A DNA stretch of 6,529 bases from an uncultured Eubacteriales bacterium (GTDB lineage: Bacteria > Bacillota_A > Clostridia > Christensenellales > Aristaeellaceae): the NCBI GenBank assembly GCA_902766515.1, contig CACXEB010000055.1, forward strand, positions 1 to 6,529, read 5' to 3'. Within the stretch, counting starts at the first letter, position 1, and each line of letters begins with the position of its first letter. Under the pieces are notes generated by a model that saw nothing but the letters and a program-made list of their open reading frames with translations, did no database searches and had not been told where the DNA came from. Positions 1 through 6,338 of this stretch are shown here, piece by piece. Both the position numbers and the translations under genes were made by a program.

Positions 1-570
1 GCCCGCTACTGGCGCGACCACCGGGTGGACTGGTTCCGCTCCATCAGCCTGTACCAGTTCCGCGACCGGGGCCGCCTGGGGCTGGAGTGCGAAGACCCCA
101 ACAACCCATCCGTGGGGATCGAACAGCCCCTGCTCAGACAGTACCGTGACGAAGTGCTCTTTGACCCCTGGTTCATGCCCGGGATGACGGAAGGGGCGGA
201 AACGGCCCTTCCCGCGGAGCTCAGGTGGGGCGGCTCCGAGGACGCGGACGGCCTGGCGATCCCGCTGGCCTTCGAGGGCAGCCCCGTATTCTGCGAGCTG
301 ACCCTCGACCAGCCCATCGGCCTGATGGCGGAGCTGAACGGCCGCTGGTTCTATAAAGCGCCCCATGTCCGGACCATCGACATGATGAGCGCCTTCTTCG
401 ACCGTCCCCTGGACGGCCCCGCGACGCTGACGCTCCGGCTGTTCGCGCCGCCGCCCGACGGCATCAACGTGGACGACGGCCACGAGGACTGGATGACCAA
501 CTACCGCGTCCTCCTCACCGAAGCGCCGCGCATGCGCATCCGGTACCAGCCGCCGGGAACAGTCCGATAA
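1..570 (+). CDS. 3' part of an unrecognised protein gene (5' end outside window)
   Basis: The reading frame is open from the first base and ends at TAA 568-570, giving 189 visible residues. An internal GTG at 25 could be read as a start, but the frame is open upstream of it and no ribosome binding site precedes it, so the gene almost certainly begins left of the window. I do not recognise the family. The visible part has no membrane segment and is rich in aromatic and acidic residues. Near its start it reads WFRSISLYQFRDRG, and in the middle ELNGRWFYKAPHVRTIDMMS. Alternating hydrophobic stretches and many prolines and glycines (for example FAPPPDG) suggest a beta-rich soluble domain, which is inference only. 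The gene converges on the operon to its right, and its stop codon lies in the T-tract of that operon's terminator. It is probably a real gene because the frame is long and has the GC-rich third positions of its neighbours. Confidence 0.7.
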   Translation, partial: ARYWRDHRVDWFRSISLYQFRDRGRLGLECEDPNNPSVGIEQPLLRQYRDEVLFDPWFMPGMTEGAETALPAELRWGGSEDADGLAIPLAFEGSPVFCELTLDQPIGLMAELNGRWFYKAPHVRTIDMMSAFFDRPLDGPATLTLRLFAPPPDGINVDDGHEDWMTNYRVLLTEAPRMRIRYQPPGTVR

Positions 571-623
571 AAAACCGCAGCGCCGTCCGCTTCGCACGAA
601 AGTGCGGGTGGGCGGCGCCGCTG
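569..623 (-). terminator. Rho-independent terminator of the operon
   Basis: Read on the - strand, an imperfect GC-rich hairpin spans 623 to 578. It has an outer stem CAGCG/CGCTG, a middle stem interrupted by a 3-base bulge and a mismatch, and a perfect inner stem CGCAC/GTGCG closing a 4-base loop (592-605). It is followed by CGG and a run of six T (574-569). It lies 16 bases past the stop of the glycosyltransferase gene, the last gene of the operon. On the + strand the same hairpin is followed by only three T, so termination of the convergent left-hand gene is possible but weaker. Confidence 0.78.
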
Positions 624-638
624 TTTCAGGCAGTATGA

Positions 639-1889
639 TTAATGCTTTGGTATCCGGTACAGCCGGGAGATCGTCCGGAAGAACCGGTCCGTCTTGCCGT
701 TGCGCGGCGGATGCCGGCGCTCGCGGTAGGCGGCGATGACGTCCGCGTAGGCCGCGTAGGCATGGCGGACGCTGTCGTCCCAGCTCAGGTACAGCTCTTC
801 TTCGGCGTGCCGGCCCATATCCCGCATGCGCTCCGGATGGCGGAGCATCTCGCCGCACACCCGCGCCAGTTCGGCGGGATCCTTGCTGACGGTCAGGCCG
901 TTCCGGCCTTCGACGATGCCTTCCGCCGCGCAGCTGTCCCGCAGGGTCACGCTGGCAGTGCCGCACGCGGCCGCCTCATGCACGACCAGGCCGTTGGTGT
1001 CATAATCCGATGGAAACAGGAACAGGTCGCCGCGGGTATAGCAGGCGCGCAGCCGTTCCCTGTCCCCGGTGGGCGGCAGGAAGATCACCTGCCGGCCGAG
1101 GCCGGCGTCCTGCGCGTACGAGACGATTTCCTCCTTGTCCTGCCCGTCCCCTACGAACAGCATGCGGTAATCGCCCCACGCGGGATCCAGCAGCTTCAGC
1201 GCGTCCAGGATCTGGCGGATGCCCTTGTACCACATCATCCGGCCGATAAACAGGAACACCGGCATATCGGACGCGAGCCCCAGCTCCGTATTCAGCTGGC
1301 GGACGGACGCCTCGTCGGCCGCGCCGCGCGGCAGGTCCACGCCGTTGGGCATGACCATGCTTTCGCCCCTGTAGCCCATGGCGCGCAGGCTGCGCCGGGC
1401 ACCTTCGCTGACCGTCCAGACGGCGTCTGCCGTCTCGATGTTGGTCAGGATCGCGCGGGTCGCCTGCTCGCGGACCGCCGGGGAGGAGATATCCTGCTGG
1501 ATATCAAGCTCAAACTTGCTGTGGTAGGTCAGCACGATCGGCCGGTGGATCAGCTCCCGCAGCGTGCGGGCCATCAGCATCGACATGATCGGGCAGTGCG
1601 CGTGCATGATGTCAATCGGCTGCTGGATCACCTTGTGAATGGTTTTCCGGTCAAAGGGCACGCCGGCGCGGTAGCCGAACACCCGGTTCATATTGACGCT
1701 CGGGTACCGGAAGACCGGATAGGGATAGCTGTCCTGCACGTGCGGATAATGCGGTGTGCACACGCAGGCCTGCCCCAGGTCGCGCTGGATGATGTCGGCG
1801 TAGTTCCTGACGCAGTTGGCAACCCCGTCGATCGTCGGCGGGAATGAGTCGGTCAGCAGGCAGACATTGGTATTCAGATCATACCCCAT
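639..1889 (-). CDS. GT4-family glycosyltransferase, acceptor unknown
   Basis: This 416-residue protein has the two-Rossmann (GT-B) layout of family GT4, retaining enzymes that use nucleotide sugars. Visible landmarks are the glycine loop FPPTIDGV at 16-23, HAHCP at 96-100, TYHSKFELD at 121-129, PNGVD at 181-185, the donor-domain start FIGRMMWYKG at 214-223, and PSDYDTNGLVVHEAAACG at 293-310. The last is the family's E-x7-E donor site, but its first glutamate is Asp297; Glu305 is kept. The basic C-terminal tail (389-416) could touch the membrane. Family members include diacylglycerol glucosyl- and mannosyltransferases and alpha-maltose-1-phosphate synthase (GlgM). The N-terminal loop looks more like the lipid- or polyprenol-acting ones (judgement from memory). 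It is the last gene of the glucan operon, 10 bases after glgP. The ATG at 1889 is chosen because a GAGGGG site lies 6 bases before it. The GT4 assignment is firm; donor and acceptor are not known. Confidence 0.88.
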   Translation of the reverse strand: MGYDLNTNVCLLTDSFPPTIDGVANCVRNYADIIQRDLGQACVCTPHYPHVQDSYPYPVFRYPSVNMNRVFGYRAGVPFDRKTIHKVIQQPIDIMHAHCPIMSMLMARTLRELIHRPIVLTYHSKFELDIQQDISSPAVREQATRAILTNIETADAVWTVSEGARRSLRAMGYRGESMVMPNGVDLPRGAADEASVRQLNTELGLASDMPVFLFIGRMMWYKGIRQILDALKLLDPAWGDYRMLFVGDGQDKEEIVSYAQDAGLGRQVIFLPPTGDRERLRACYTRGDLFLFPSDYDTNGLVVHEAAACGTASVTLRDSCAAEGIVEGRNGLTVSKDPAELARVCGEMLRHPERMRDMGRHAEEELYLSWDDSVRHAYAAYADVIAAYRERRHPPRNGKTDRFFRTISRLYRIPKH

Positions 1890-1895
1890 GACGTG

Positions 1896-1901
1896 CCCCT
1901 C
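1896..1901 (-). promoter_or_regulatory. Ribosome binding site of the GT4 gene
   Basis: GAGGGG on the - strand lies 6 bases before the ATG at 1889 and overlaps the TGA stop of glgP (1902-1900). It fixes the start of the glycosyltransferase. Ribosomes ending glgP would sit on this site, so re-initiation is plausible. It is the weakest Shine-Dalgarno match in the operon. Confidence 0.65.
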
Positions 1902-4242
1902 ACTTCGACACCTGCCAGATTTCGCGCGCGTATTCCCGGATGGTCCGGTCGGAGGAGAAGGAGCCTGCGTTCGCCGCGTTCAGGAGGCATTTCCGCGTAA
2001 AGGTCTTCGGCTCCGCGGCGTCACGGTTGACACGCAGCTTCGCCTCAATATAAGGCATGAAATCCAGGCAGATATAGTAATGATCGGGCTGATGCCAGCT
2101 CGCGCCCTTCGTGAGGGCGGTATACAGCTCTTTCAGCGCCCCGTCCGGGTCGGCGATGCGGCCATCCGTCAGCCAGCTCAGGGCGCGCTCCAGCATGGGT
2201 TCACGCCCGATATAGTTATTGGGGTCATAGGCGCCCTTCAGGCGGTCGATCTCCTCCACCGTCGCGCCGAAGATGTAGTTGTTTTCCAGGCCGGCCTTTT
2301 CGACGATCTCGATATTCGCGCCGTCCATGGTCCCCAGCGTCACCGCGCCGTTCATCATCAGCTTCATGTTGCCGGTGCCGCTGGCCTCGGTGCCCGCCGG
2401 CGAGATCTGTTCGGAGATATCCGCCGCGGGAATGATCTTTTCCGCGTAGGAGCAGTCATAATTATGGACGAACGCCACCCGCAGCAGGTCGCGCGTCCGG
2501 GGATCGCTGTTCACGATGGCCGCGATGCTGTTGATGAGGTAGATGATCGCCTTGGCCCGGTCGTAACCCGCCGCGGCCTTCGCGCCAAAGATGAAGGCGG
2601 TCGGCGTGAAATCGCGGATGCTGCCGTCCTTCAGCCCATCGTACAGCGCGGCGATGGACAGCGCGTTCATCAGCTGCCGCTTGTACTCGTGCAGGCGCTT
2701 GACCTGGACGTCGAAGACGAAGTTCTCGGGCAGCTGAATGCCCTCCCGGGCCAGGATCAGGCGGGAAAGCTCCGCCTTGTGGGCCTGCTTGATGGCGCGG
2801 AAGCGCTCCAGGGCGGCCGCGTCATCCGCCAGCGCCGCCAGCGCAGTCATCTTCTCCGGCTCCAGCAGCACGTCCGCCCCGGCGGCCTCATTCATCATGG
2901 CCGTCAGCTCCGGATTGCACAGGCCCAGCCAGCGCCGCTGGGTGATGCCGTTGGTCTTGTTGCTGAAGCTTTCCGGCTTGACGGCGTACCAGTCGCGGAG
3001 GACGTCATTCTTGAGGATTTCCGTATGGATGCGGGCCACGCCGTTGACGGCGCGGCCGCCGTACATCGCCAGGTTGGCCATATGGATGGCGGACTTCTGC
3101 CGGATGCCCATACCTTCGGTCATCCGGCCGCCCAGCTCGTCCCGCATCGCGGCGTCCACCCGGAGGATGATGTCCGCGATCTCGGTCGACAGGCGGCGCA
3201 GCAGCTTGATATCCCACTTCTCCAGCGCCTCCTGCATGACCGTGTGGTTGGTGTAGCAGAAGGTCTTCCGCGCGATGGCGAGGGCCTCGCCGAAGGGGAT
3301 GCGGTCCAGCATCAGCAGGCGGATGAGCTCCGGGATGGCGAGCGTCGGGTGCGTATCGTTGAGCTGCACCGCGTACATCTCGCTGAAATGAGCGTAATCC
3401 TTTCCCCAGCGCTCCCGGTAGGCGCGCAGCATGTCCTGCACAGACGCGCTGGACAGCACGTACTGCTGGCGGAGCCGGAGCAGCTTGCCCGCCGGCTTCG
3501 TGTCGTTGGGATACAGGAATTTGACGATGTCCTCGGCGCCGTTTTTATCCTTCGCGGCCTGCTGGTAGCGCTGGTCGTTGAAGGTTCTGAAGTCCACCTC
3601 GCGCAGGCTTTCGGTCTGCCACAGGCGCAGGGTGCCTACGACGCCGTTGCGGTATCCGATGACCGGCATGTCATAGGGCACCGCGCTGACCGGCATGCCC
3701 GCGATGGGCACGACCACGCTCAGGTCCTCGCGCCGGATGCTCCACGGGTCGCCGAGCCGCGACCAGTCGTCGGGCGCTTCCTGCTGACGGCCGCCTTCGA
3801 AGTACTGGTAGAACAGCCCGTAGCGGTACCGCAGGCCGTAGCCCACCAGCGGGACGTCCAGCGTGGCCGCGCTGTCCAGGAAGCAGGCCGCGAGCCGGCC
3901 CAGGCCGCCGTTGCCGAAGGCGTCGTCCTCCACGTCTTCCATCCGCGCGAGGTCATAGCCCTTTGCCGCAAAGGCGTCCCGCACCGGCTCCAGTGCGCCC
4001 AGGCAGAGCAGGTTGTTGTACACCAGCCGCCCGACCAGGTATTCCGCGGACAGGTAGGCCGCCTGGCGCGCGCCCCTGCGGCGCTCCTCGGTGGCCATCC
4101 AGTCAGGGGCGATCAGGTCCATGACGGCGCGGCCCAGGGCGTTGTGCATCTGGTGGCCGTCGGCCTGGCCAAGGGGCACATGGTACATGGCCTCCGTGTT
4201 CTGCTCCGTTCGGCGGAGCAGTTCTTCCGGTTGTATATTCAT
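1900..4242 (-). CDS. glgP: Glycogen/maltodextrin phosphorylase
   Basis: This cytoplasmic GT35 enzyme uses pyridoxal phosphate to release glucose-1-phosphate from the non-reducing ends of alpha-1,4-glucans with inorganic phosphate. At 780 residues it is close to the usual bacterial length (about 790-840), with no long N-terminal regulatory extension. Seen in order: AAYLSAEYLVGR at 61-72, FGNGGLGRLAACFLDS at 109-124, YPNDTKPAGKLLRLRQQY at 244-261, QLNDTHPTLAIPE at 293-305, TNHTVMQEALEKW at 331-343, SNKTNGITQRRWL at 427-439, VQVKRLHEYKRQ at 513-524, and the cofactor site EASGTGNMKLMMNG at 619-632, with Lys627 as the expected PLP Schiff-base lysine. All key motifs appear intact. It follows malQ by 2 bases, the classic pairing in which MalQ lengthens short dextrins for phosphorolysis. 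The ATG at 4242 is set by a strong AAGGA site. Whether stored glycogen or imported maltodextrin is the main substrate cannot be told from sequence. Confidence 0.97.
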   Translation of the reverse strand: MNIQPEELLRRTEQNTEAMYHVPLGQADGHQMHNALGRAVMDLIAPDWMATEERRRGARQAAYLSAEYLVGRLVYNNLLCLGALEPVRDAFAAKGYDLARMEDVEDDAFGNGGLGRLAACFLDSAATLDVPLVGYGLRYRYGLFYQYFEGGRQQEAPDDWSRLGDPWSIRREDLSVVVPIAGMPVSAVPYDMPVIGYRNGVVGTLRLWQTESLREVDFRTFNDQRYQQAAKDKNGAEDIVKFLYPNDTKPAGKLLRLRQQYVLSSASVQDMLRAYRERWGKDYAHFSEMYAVQLNDTHPTLAIPELIRLLMLDRIPFGEALAIARKTFCYTNHTVMQEALEKWDIKLLRRLSTEIADIILRVDAAMRDELGGRMTEGMGIRQKSAIHMANLAMYGGRAVNGVARIHTEILKNDVLRDWYAVKPESFSNKTNGITQRRWLGLCNPELTAMMNEAAGADVLLEPEKMTALAALADDAAALERFRAIKQAHKAELSRLILAREGIQLPENFVFDVQVKRLHEYKRQLMNALSIAALYDGLKDGSIRDFTPTAFIFGAKAAAGYDRAKAIIYLINSIAAIVNSDPRTRDLLRVAFVHNYDCSYAEKIIPAADISEQISPAGTEASGTGNMKLMMNGAVTLGTMDGANIEIVEKAGLENNYIFGATVEEIDRLKGAYDPNNYIGREPMLERALSWLTDGRIADPDGALKELYTALTKGASWHQPDHYYICLDFMPYIEAKLRVNRDAAEPKTFTRKCLLNAANAGSFSSDRTIREYAREIWQVSK
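4201..4221 (-). other. Perfect 8-bp hairpin early in the glgP message
   Basis: Bases 4201-4208 (CTGCTCCG) and 4214-4221 (CGGAGCAG) are exact reverse complements around a 5-base loop. In the mRNA the hairpin covers nucleotides 22-42 of the glgP coding sequence, codons 8-14 (LLRRTEQ). Whether it works as a control element is inference; the pairing itself is seen directly. Confidence 0.5.
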
Positions 4243-4244
4243 GC

Positions 4245-5714
4245 TTATTTCCTTTCAAATTCCTGGTTCATGCGCTGGATCCGCTTCAGCAGCGCGTCGC
4301 TCAGGTCGCCAGGCTGCATGCGGTAGCGCCAGTTGCCGCCCCCCACGGTGCCCGGGTAATTCATGCGCGCCGTGTTGTCCAGGCACAGCCAGTCCTGCAC
4401 CGGAATGACGGCCAGGAAGGCGGGCGAGGCCAGCGTCCGGCGGATCATCGTATCGCAGATATCATCCCCGGCGCGCATGCCGAGGATCTCTTCCGCCCGC
4501 TGCCGCAACTTGCGGTCGATCCGGTTGTACCAGCCCAGGACGGTATCGTTGTCATGCGTGCCCGTATAGGCCACGCAGTTTTCGGTGATGTTGGCCGGGT
4601 GGTGCGGATTGCTCTCGTCGCTGTCCAGGCCGAAGACCAGCACCTTCATGCCGGGAAAGCCGGTATGGTTGAGCAGCCGCTTGACGCGGCCGCTGGCAAC
4701 GCCCAGGTCCTCAGCGATGATCTGCAGGTCGGGCAGTTCCTTCCGCACCCGGTCGAAGAACACCTTGCCTTCGTTCTTCACCCATTTCCCGTTCCGCGCG
4801 TTTTTCGCGCCGGCCGGGATCGAATAATAATTCGCAAACCCGATGAAATGGTCGATGCGGATCAGGTCGAAGCGCCCGGCGATGCCGCGCAGCCGGTCGA
4901 TCCACCAGTCATACCCATGCTCCCACAGGACGAACCACCGGTACAGCGGATTGCCCCACAGCTGCCCGTCCTCGGAGAAATAATCAGGCGGCACGCCCGC
5001 CACGCGCCGGGGATTCAGATCCCGGTCCACCTGGAAATACAGGGGGCTCTGCCAGACATCGCAGCTGCCCGGCGCCACGTAGATCGGGATATCGCCGAAC
5101 AGCGACAGCTCCCGCTCCGCGGCGTAGGCGCGGAAGGCCGTCCACTGACGGTCGAACAGGTACTGCACAAAGGCGTGGTAACGGACCCGGTCCTCCAGCG
5201 CGTCCAGCATTTTCTGCGTCTCGCTGTTGTGATCCGTCGGGTACCGCCGCGCCGATACGGGCCAGGTATGGAAAGGCCCCAGCTTTTCCACCAGGGCCTG
5301 ATAACGGGCATAGGGCCAAACCCAGGCAGTGCTGTCCGCGAAGCGGGTCACCTCGCCGGCCAGCGCCTCCCAGGACGCGTCAAACGCGCGCTGCAGGCAG
5401 GCGGTCTTGGTCTTTTCCACCTGGTCAAAGTCCACCTGCGCGCCCACGGGCGCGTCAAACACGGCATCCGCGGGCAGGATGCCTTCCTCCCGCAGCGCCG
5501 TCAGGTCGATCAGCAGGGGATTGCCCGCGTACGTCGACGGGCTCTGATAGGGCGAAGCCCCAAAGCCGGTCGGCCCCACGGGCAGCATCTGCCATACACG
5601 GACGCCCGCGTCGTGCAGGAAGTCCGCCATCCGCCGCGCCGGCGCGCCCAGGGTACCGATGCCCTCCGGACCGGCCAGCGACGTCAGATGGACCAGCATA
5701 CCGCTCTGGCGCAT
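4245..5714 (-). CDS. malQ: 4-alpha-glucanotransferase (amylomaltase, GH77)
   Basis: The enzyme transfers alpha-1,4-glucan segments between maltodextrins, releasing glucose and building chains long enough for GlgP. It is cytoplasmic and has no signal peptide. At 489 residues it has the length of a compact GH77 enzyme. Landmarks: SGMLVHLTSLAGPEGIGTLG at 4-23, PVGPTGFGASPYQSPSTYAG at 45-64, GDIPIYV at 207-213, VPPDYFSEDGQLWGNPLY at 241-258, RIDHFIGF at 286-293 with the expected nucleophile Asp288, IIAEDLGV at 332-339 with the expected acid/base Glu335, and YTGTHDND at 383-390 with the conserved Asp388. One oddity is APGSCDVW at 214-221, where most relatives I recall have an aspartate in place of Gly216. 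The gene lies 13 bases after the phosphoribosyltransferase gene and 2 before glgP. The ATG at 5714 is supported by AAAGGAG 8 bases upstream. Confidence 0.96.
   Translation of the reverse strand: MRQSGMLVHLTSLAGPEGIGTLGAPARRMADFLHDAGVRVWQMLPVGPTGFGASPYQSPSTYAGNPLLIDLTALREEGILPADAVFDAPVGAQVDFDQVEKTKTACLQRAFDASWEALAGEVTRFADSTAWVWPYARYQALVEKLGPFHTWPVSARRYPTDHNSETQKMLDALEDRVRYHAFVQYLFDRQWTAFRAYAAERELSLFGDIPIYVAPGSCDVWQSPLYFQVDRDLNPRRVAGVPPDYFSEDGQLWGNPLYRWFVLWEHGYDWWIDRLRGIAGRFDLIRIDHFIGFANYYSIPAGAKNARNGKWVKNEGKVFFDRVRKELPDLQIIAEDLGVASGRVKRLLNHTGFPGMKVLVFGLDSDESNPHHPANITENCVAYTGTHDNDTVLGWYNRIDRKLRQRAEEILGMRAGDDICDTMIRRTLASPAFLAVIPVQDWLCLDNTARMNYPGTVGGGNWRYRMQPGDLSDALLKRIQRMNQEFERK
4248..4256 (-). 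promoter_or_regulatory. Ribosome binding site of glgP, inside the end of malQ
   Basis: GAAAGGAAA on the - strand encodes the last residues of MalQ (ERK) and also serves as the Shine-Dalgarno site of glgP. Its AAGGA core ends 7 bases before the ATG at 4242. The malQ stop TAA (4247-4245) lies between the site and the start, with only two bases (GC) separating the genes. This arrangement favours translational coupling and roughly matched output of the two enzymes. Confidence 0.85.
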
Positions 5715-5719
5715 AAAGA

Positions 5720-5729
5720 CCTCTCCTTT
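5720..5729 (-). promoter_or_regulatory. Ribosome binding site of malQ
   Basis: AAAGGAGAGG on the - strand overlaps the TAA stop (5730-5728) of the phosphoribosyltransferase gene. AAAGGAG ends 8 bases before the malQ ATG at 5714, an ideal spacing. No promoter fits in the 13-base gap, so malQ depends on transcription from upstream. Confidence 0.85.
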
Positions 5730-6288
5730 AACCGATCACTTCTCCCCGGGCGTTGAACACGGGCAGCTTTTCCAGGTAGATCAGGTCGTCCCGCTTCTGG
5801 GCCTCGCCCTCGGCCAGGATGGCCATCCTGCCCACGATCTCGCCGCCCGCCTCGGTCACCAGCTGCTCCAGGGCGCGCAGGGATTCGCCCGTGGAAATCA
5901 CGTCATCCACGATCAGGACTTTACGTCCCTTCATAAAGGCGGCGTCCTCGCCGTCGATGCACAGCGTCAGCTCCTTCGCGGTGGTGATGGAGTTGACCTT
6001 GACGCTGAAAATGTTCTGCATATACAGCTTCGGGGCCTTGCGGGCCAGCAGGTAGCGGTTTTCGCCGCTCTGGCGCGCCATCGCGTACACCAGCGGAATG
6101 CCCTTGGATTCCGCCGTGATCATCACGTCATGCTCCGGCGCACGCTTCAGCAGCTCCCGCGCGCAGGCTTCCGTCAGCTCCACATCGCCGAAGATCACGA
6201 AGGCGCCGATGTACAGGTCATCGTTCACCCGGCAGATCGGCAGGTCGCGCTCCAGCCCGGCCACTTTCATCCTGTATGTCATGGACAT
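5728..6288 (-). CDS. Apt-like type I phosphoribosyltransferase
   Basis: This 186-residue protein carries the type I phosphoribosyltransferase signature VLIVDDVISTGES at 124-136. The two aspartates (128, 129) and the STG loop bind the ribose-phosphate part of PRPP. Upstream are AESKGIPLVYAMAR at 59-72 and ARKAPKLYM at 82-90, which fill the places of the base-binding and RKPGKLP segments of adenine phosphoribosyltransferase. The N-terminus (KVAGLERDLPICRVNDDLYI, 8-27) is not that of canonical Apt. From memory it matches a Firmicutes group usually labelled 'Apt' or 'phosphoribosyltransferase family protein'. Purine salvage is the likely role, but the base is unproven, so no symbol is given. It is the first gene of the operon. 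The ATG at 6288 is chosen because GGAGG lies 8 bases upstream; the in-frame ATG at 6282 is a less well-spaced alternative. Confidence 0.9.
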   Translation of the reverse strand: MSMTYRMKVAGLERDLPICRVNDDLYIGAFVIFGDVELTEACARELLKRAPEHDVMITAESKGIPLVYAMARQSGENRYLLARKAPKLYMQNIFSVKVNSITTAKELTLCIDGEDAAFMKGRKVLIVDDVISTGESLRALEQLVTEAGGEIVGRMAILAEGEAQKRDDLIYLEKLPVFNARGEVIG

Positions 6289-6296
6289 AAGACATT

Positions 6297-6301
6297 CCTC
6301 C
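6297..6301 (-). promoter_or_regulatory. Ribosome binding site of the phosphoribosyltransferase gene
   Basis: GGAGG on the - strand ends 8 bases before the ATG at 6288. This spacing favours that start over the ATG six bases further on (6282) and over the out-of-frame ATG at 6295, which lies too close to the site. Confidence 0.85.
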
Positions 6302-6317
6302 GTTTTTACCGTACTTA

Positions 6318-6331
6318 CAGCCCTGAGGCTG
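6318..6331 (-). other. Short hairpin at the 5' end of the operon message
   Basis: CAGCC (6331-6327) and GGCTG (6322-6318) on the - strand are exact reverse complements around a TCAG loop. The hairpin would begin within a few bases of the start point predicted from the promoter, so it would cap the 5' end of the mRNA. It could protect the transcript or be an operator palindrome. Only the pairing is seen; function is inferred. Confidence 0.4.
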
Positions 6332-6338
6332 CGATTCT

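Noticed and set aside
25..570. GTG at 25 as the true start of the left-hand gene
   Set aside because: The frame is open upstream to the window edge and no Shine-Dalgarno sequence precedes the GTG, so the gene more likely starts outside the window.
642..1847. A 401-codon + strand frame opposite the glycosyltransferase gene
   Set aside because: It is a codon-aligned shadow of the GT4 gene; there is no family signature and no ribosome binding site, and the operon strand carries clear motifs.
1816..4326. An 836-codon open frame on the + strand opposite glgP
   Set aside because: It is codon-aligned with glgP on the other strand, and stays open because the GC-rich gene avoids TTA, CTA and TCA codons. 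Its translation is rich in His, Val, Arg and Gln with no recognisable motifs, while the opposite strand encodes a full phosphorylase with all motifs.
4554..5756. A 400-codon + strand frame opposite malQ
   Set aside because: It is a codon-aligned shadow of malQ with low-complexity His/Arg/Gln/Val composition.
6289..6338. A possible riboswitch in the leader of the operon
   Set aside because: The predicted leader is only about 44 bases with one short hairpin, too small for a purine or other known riboswitch.
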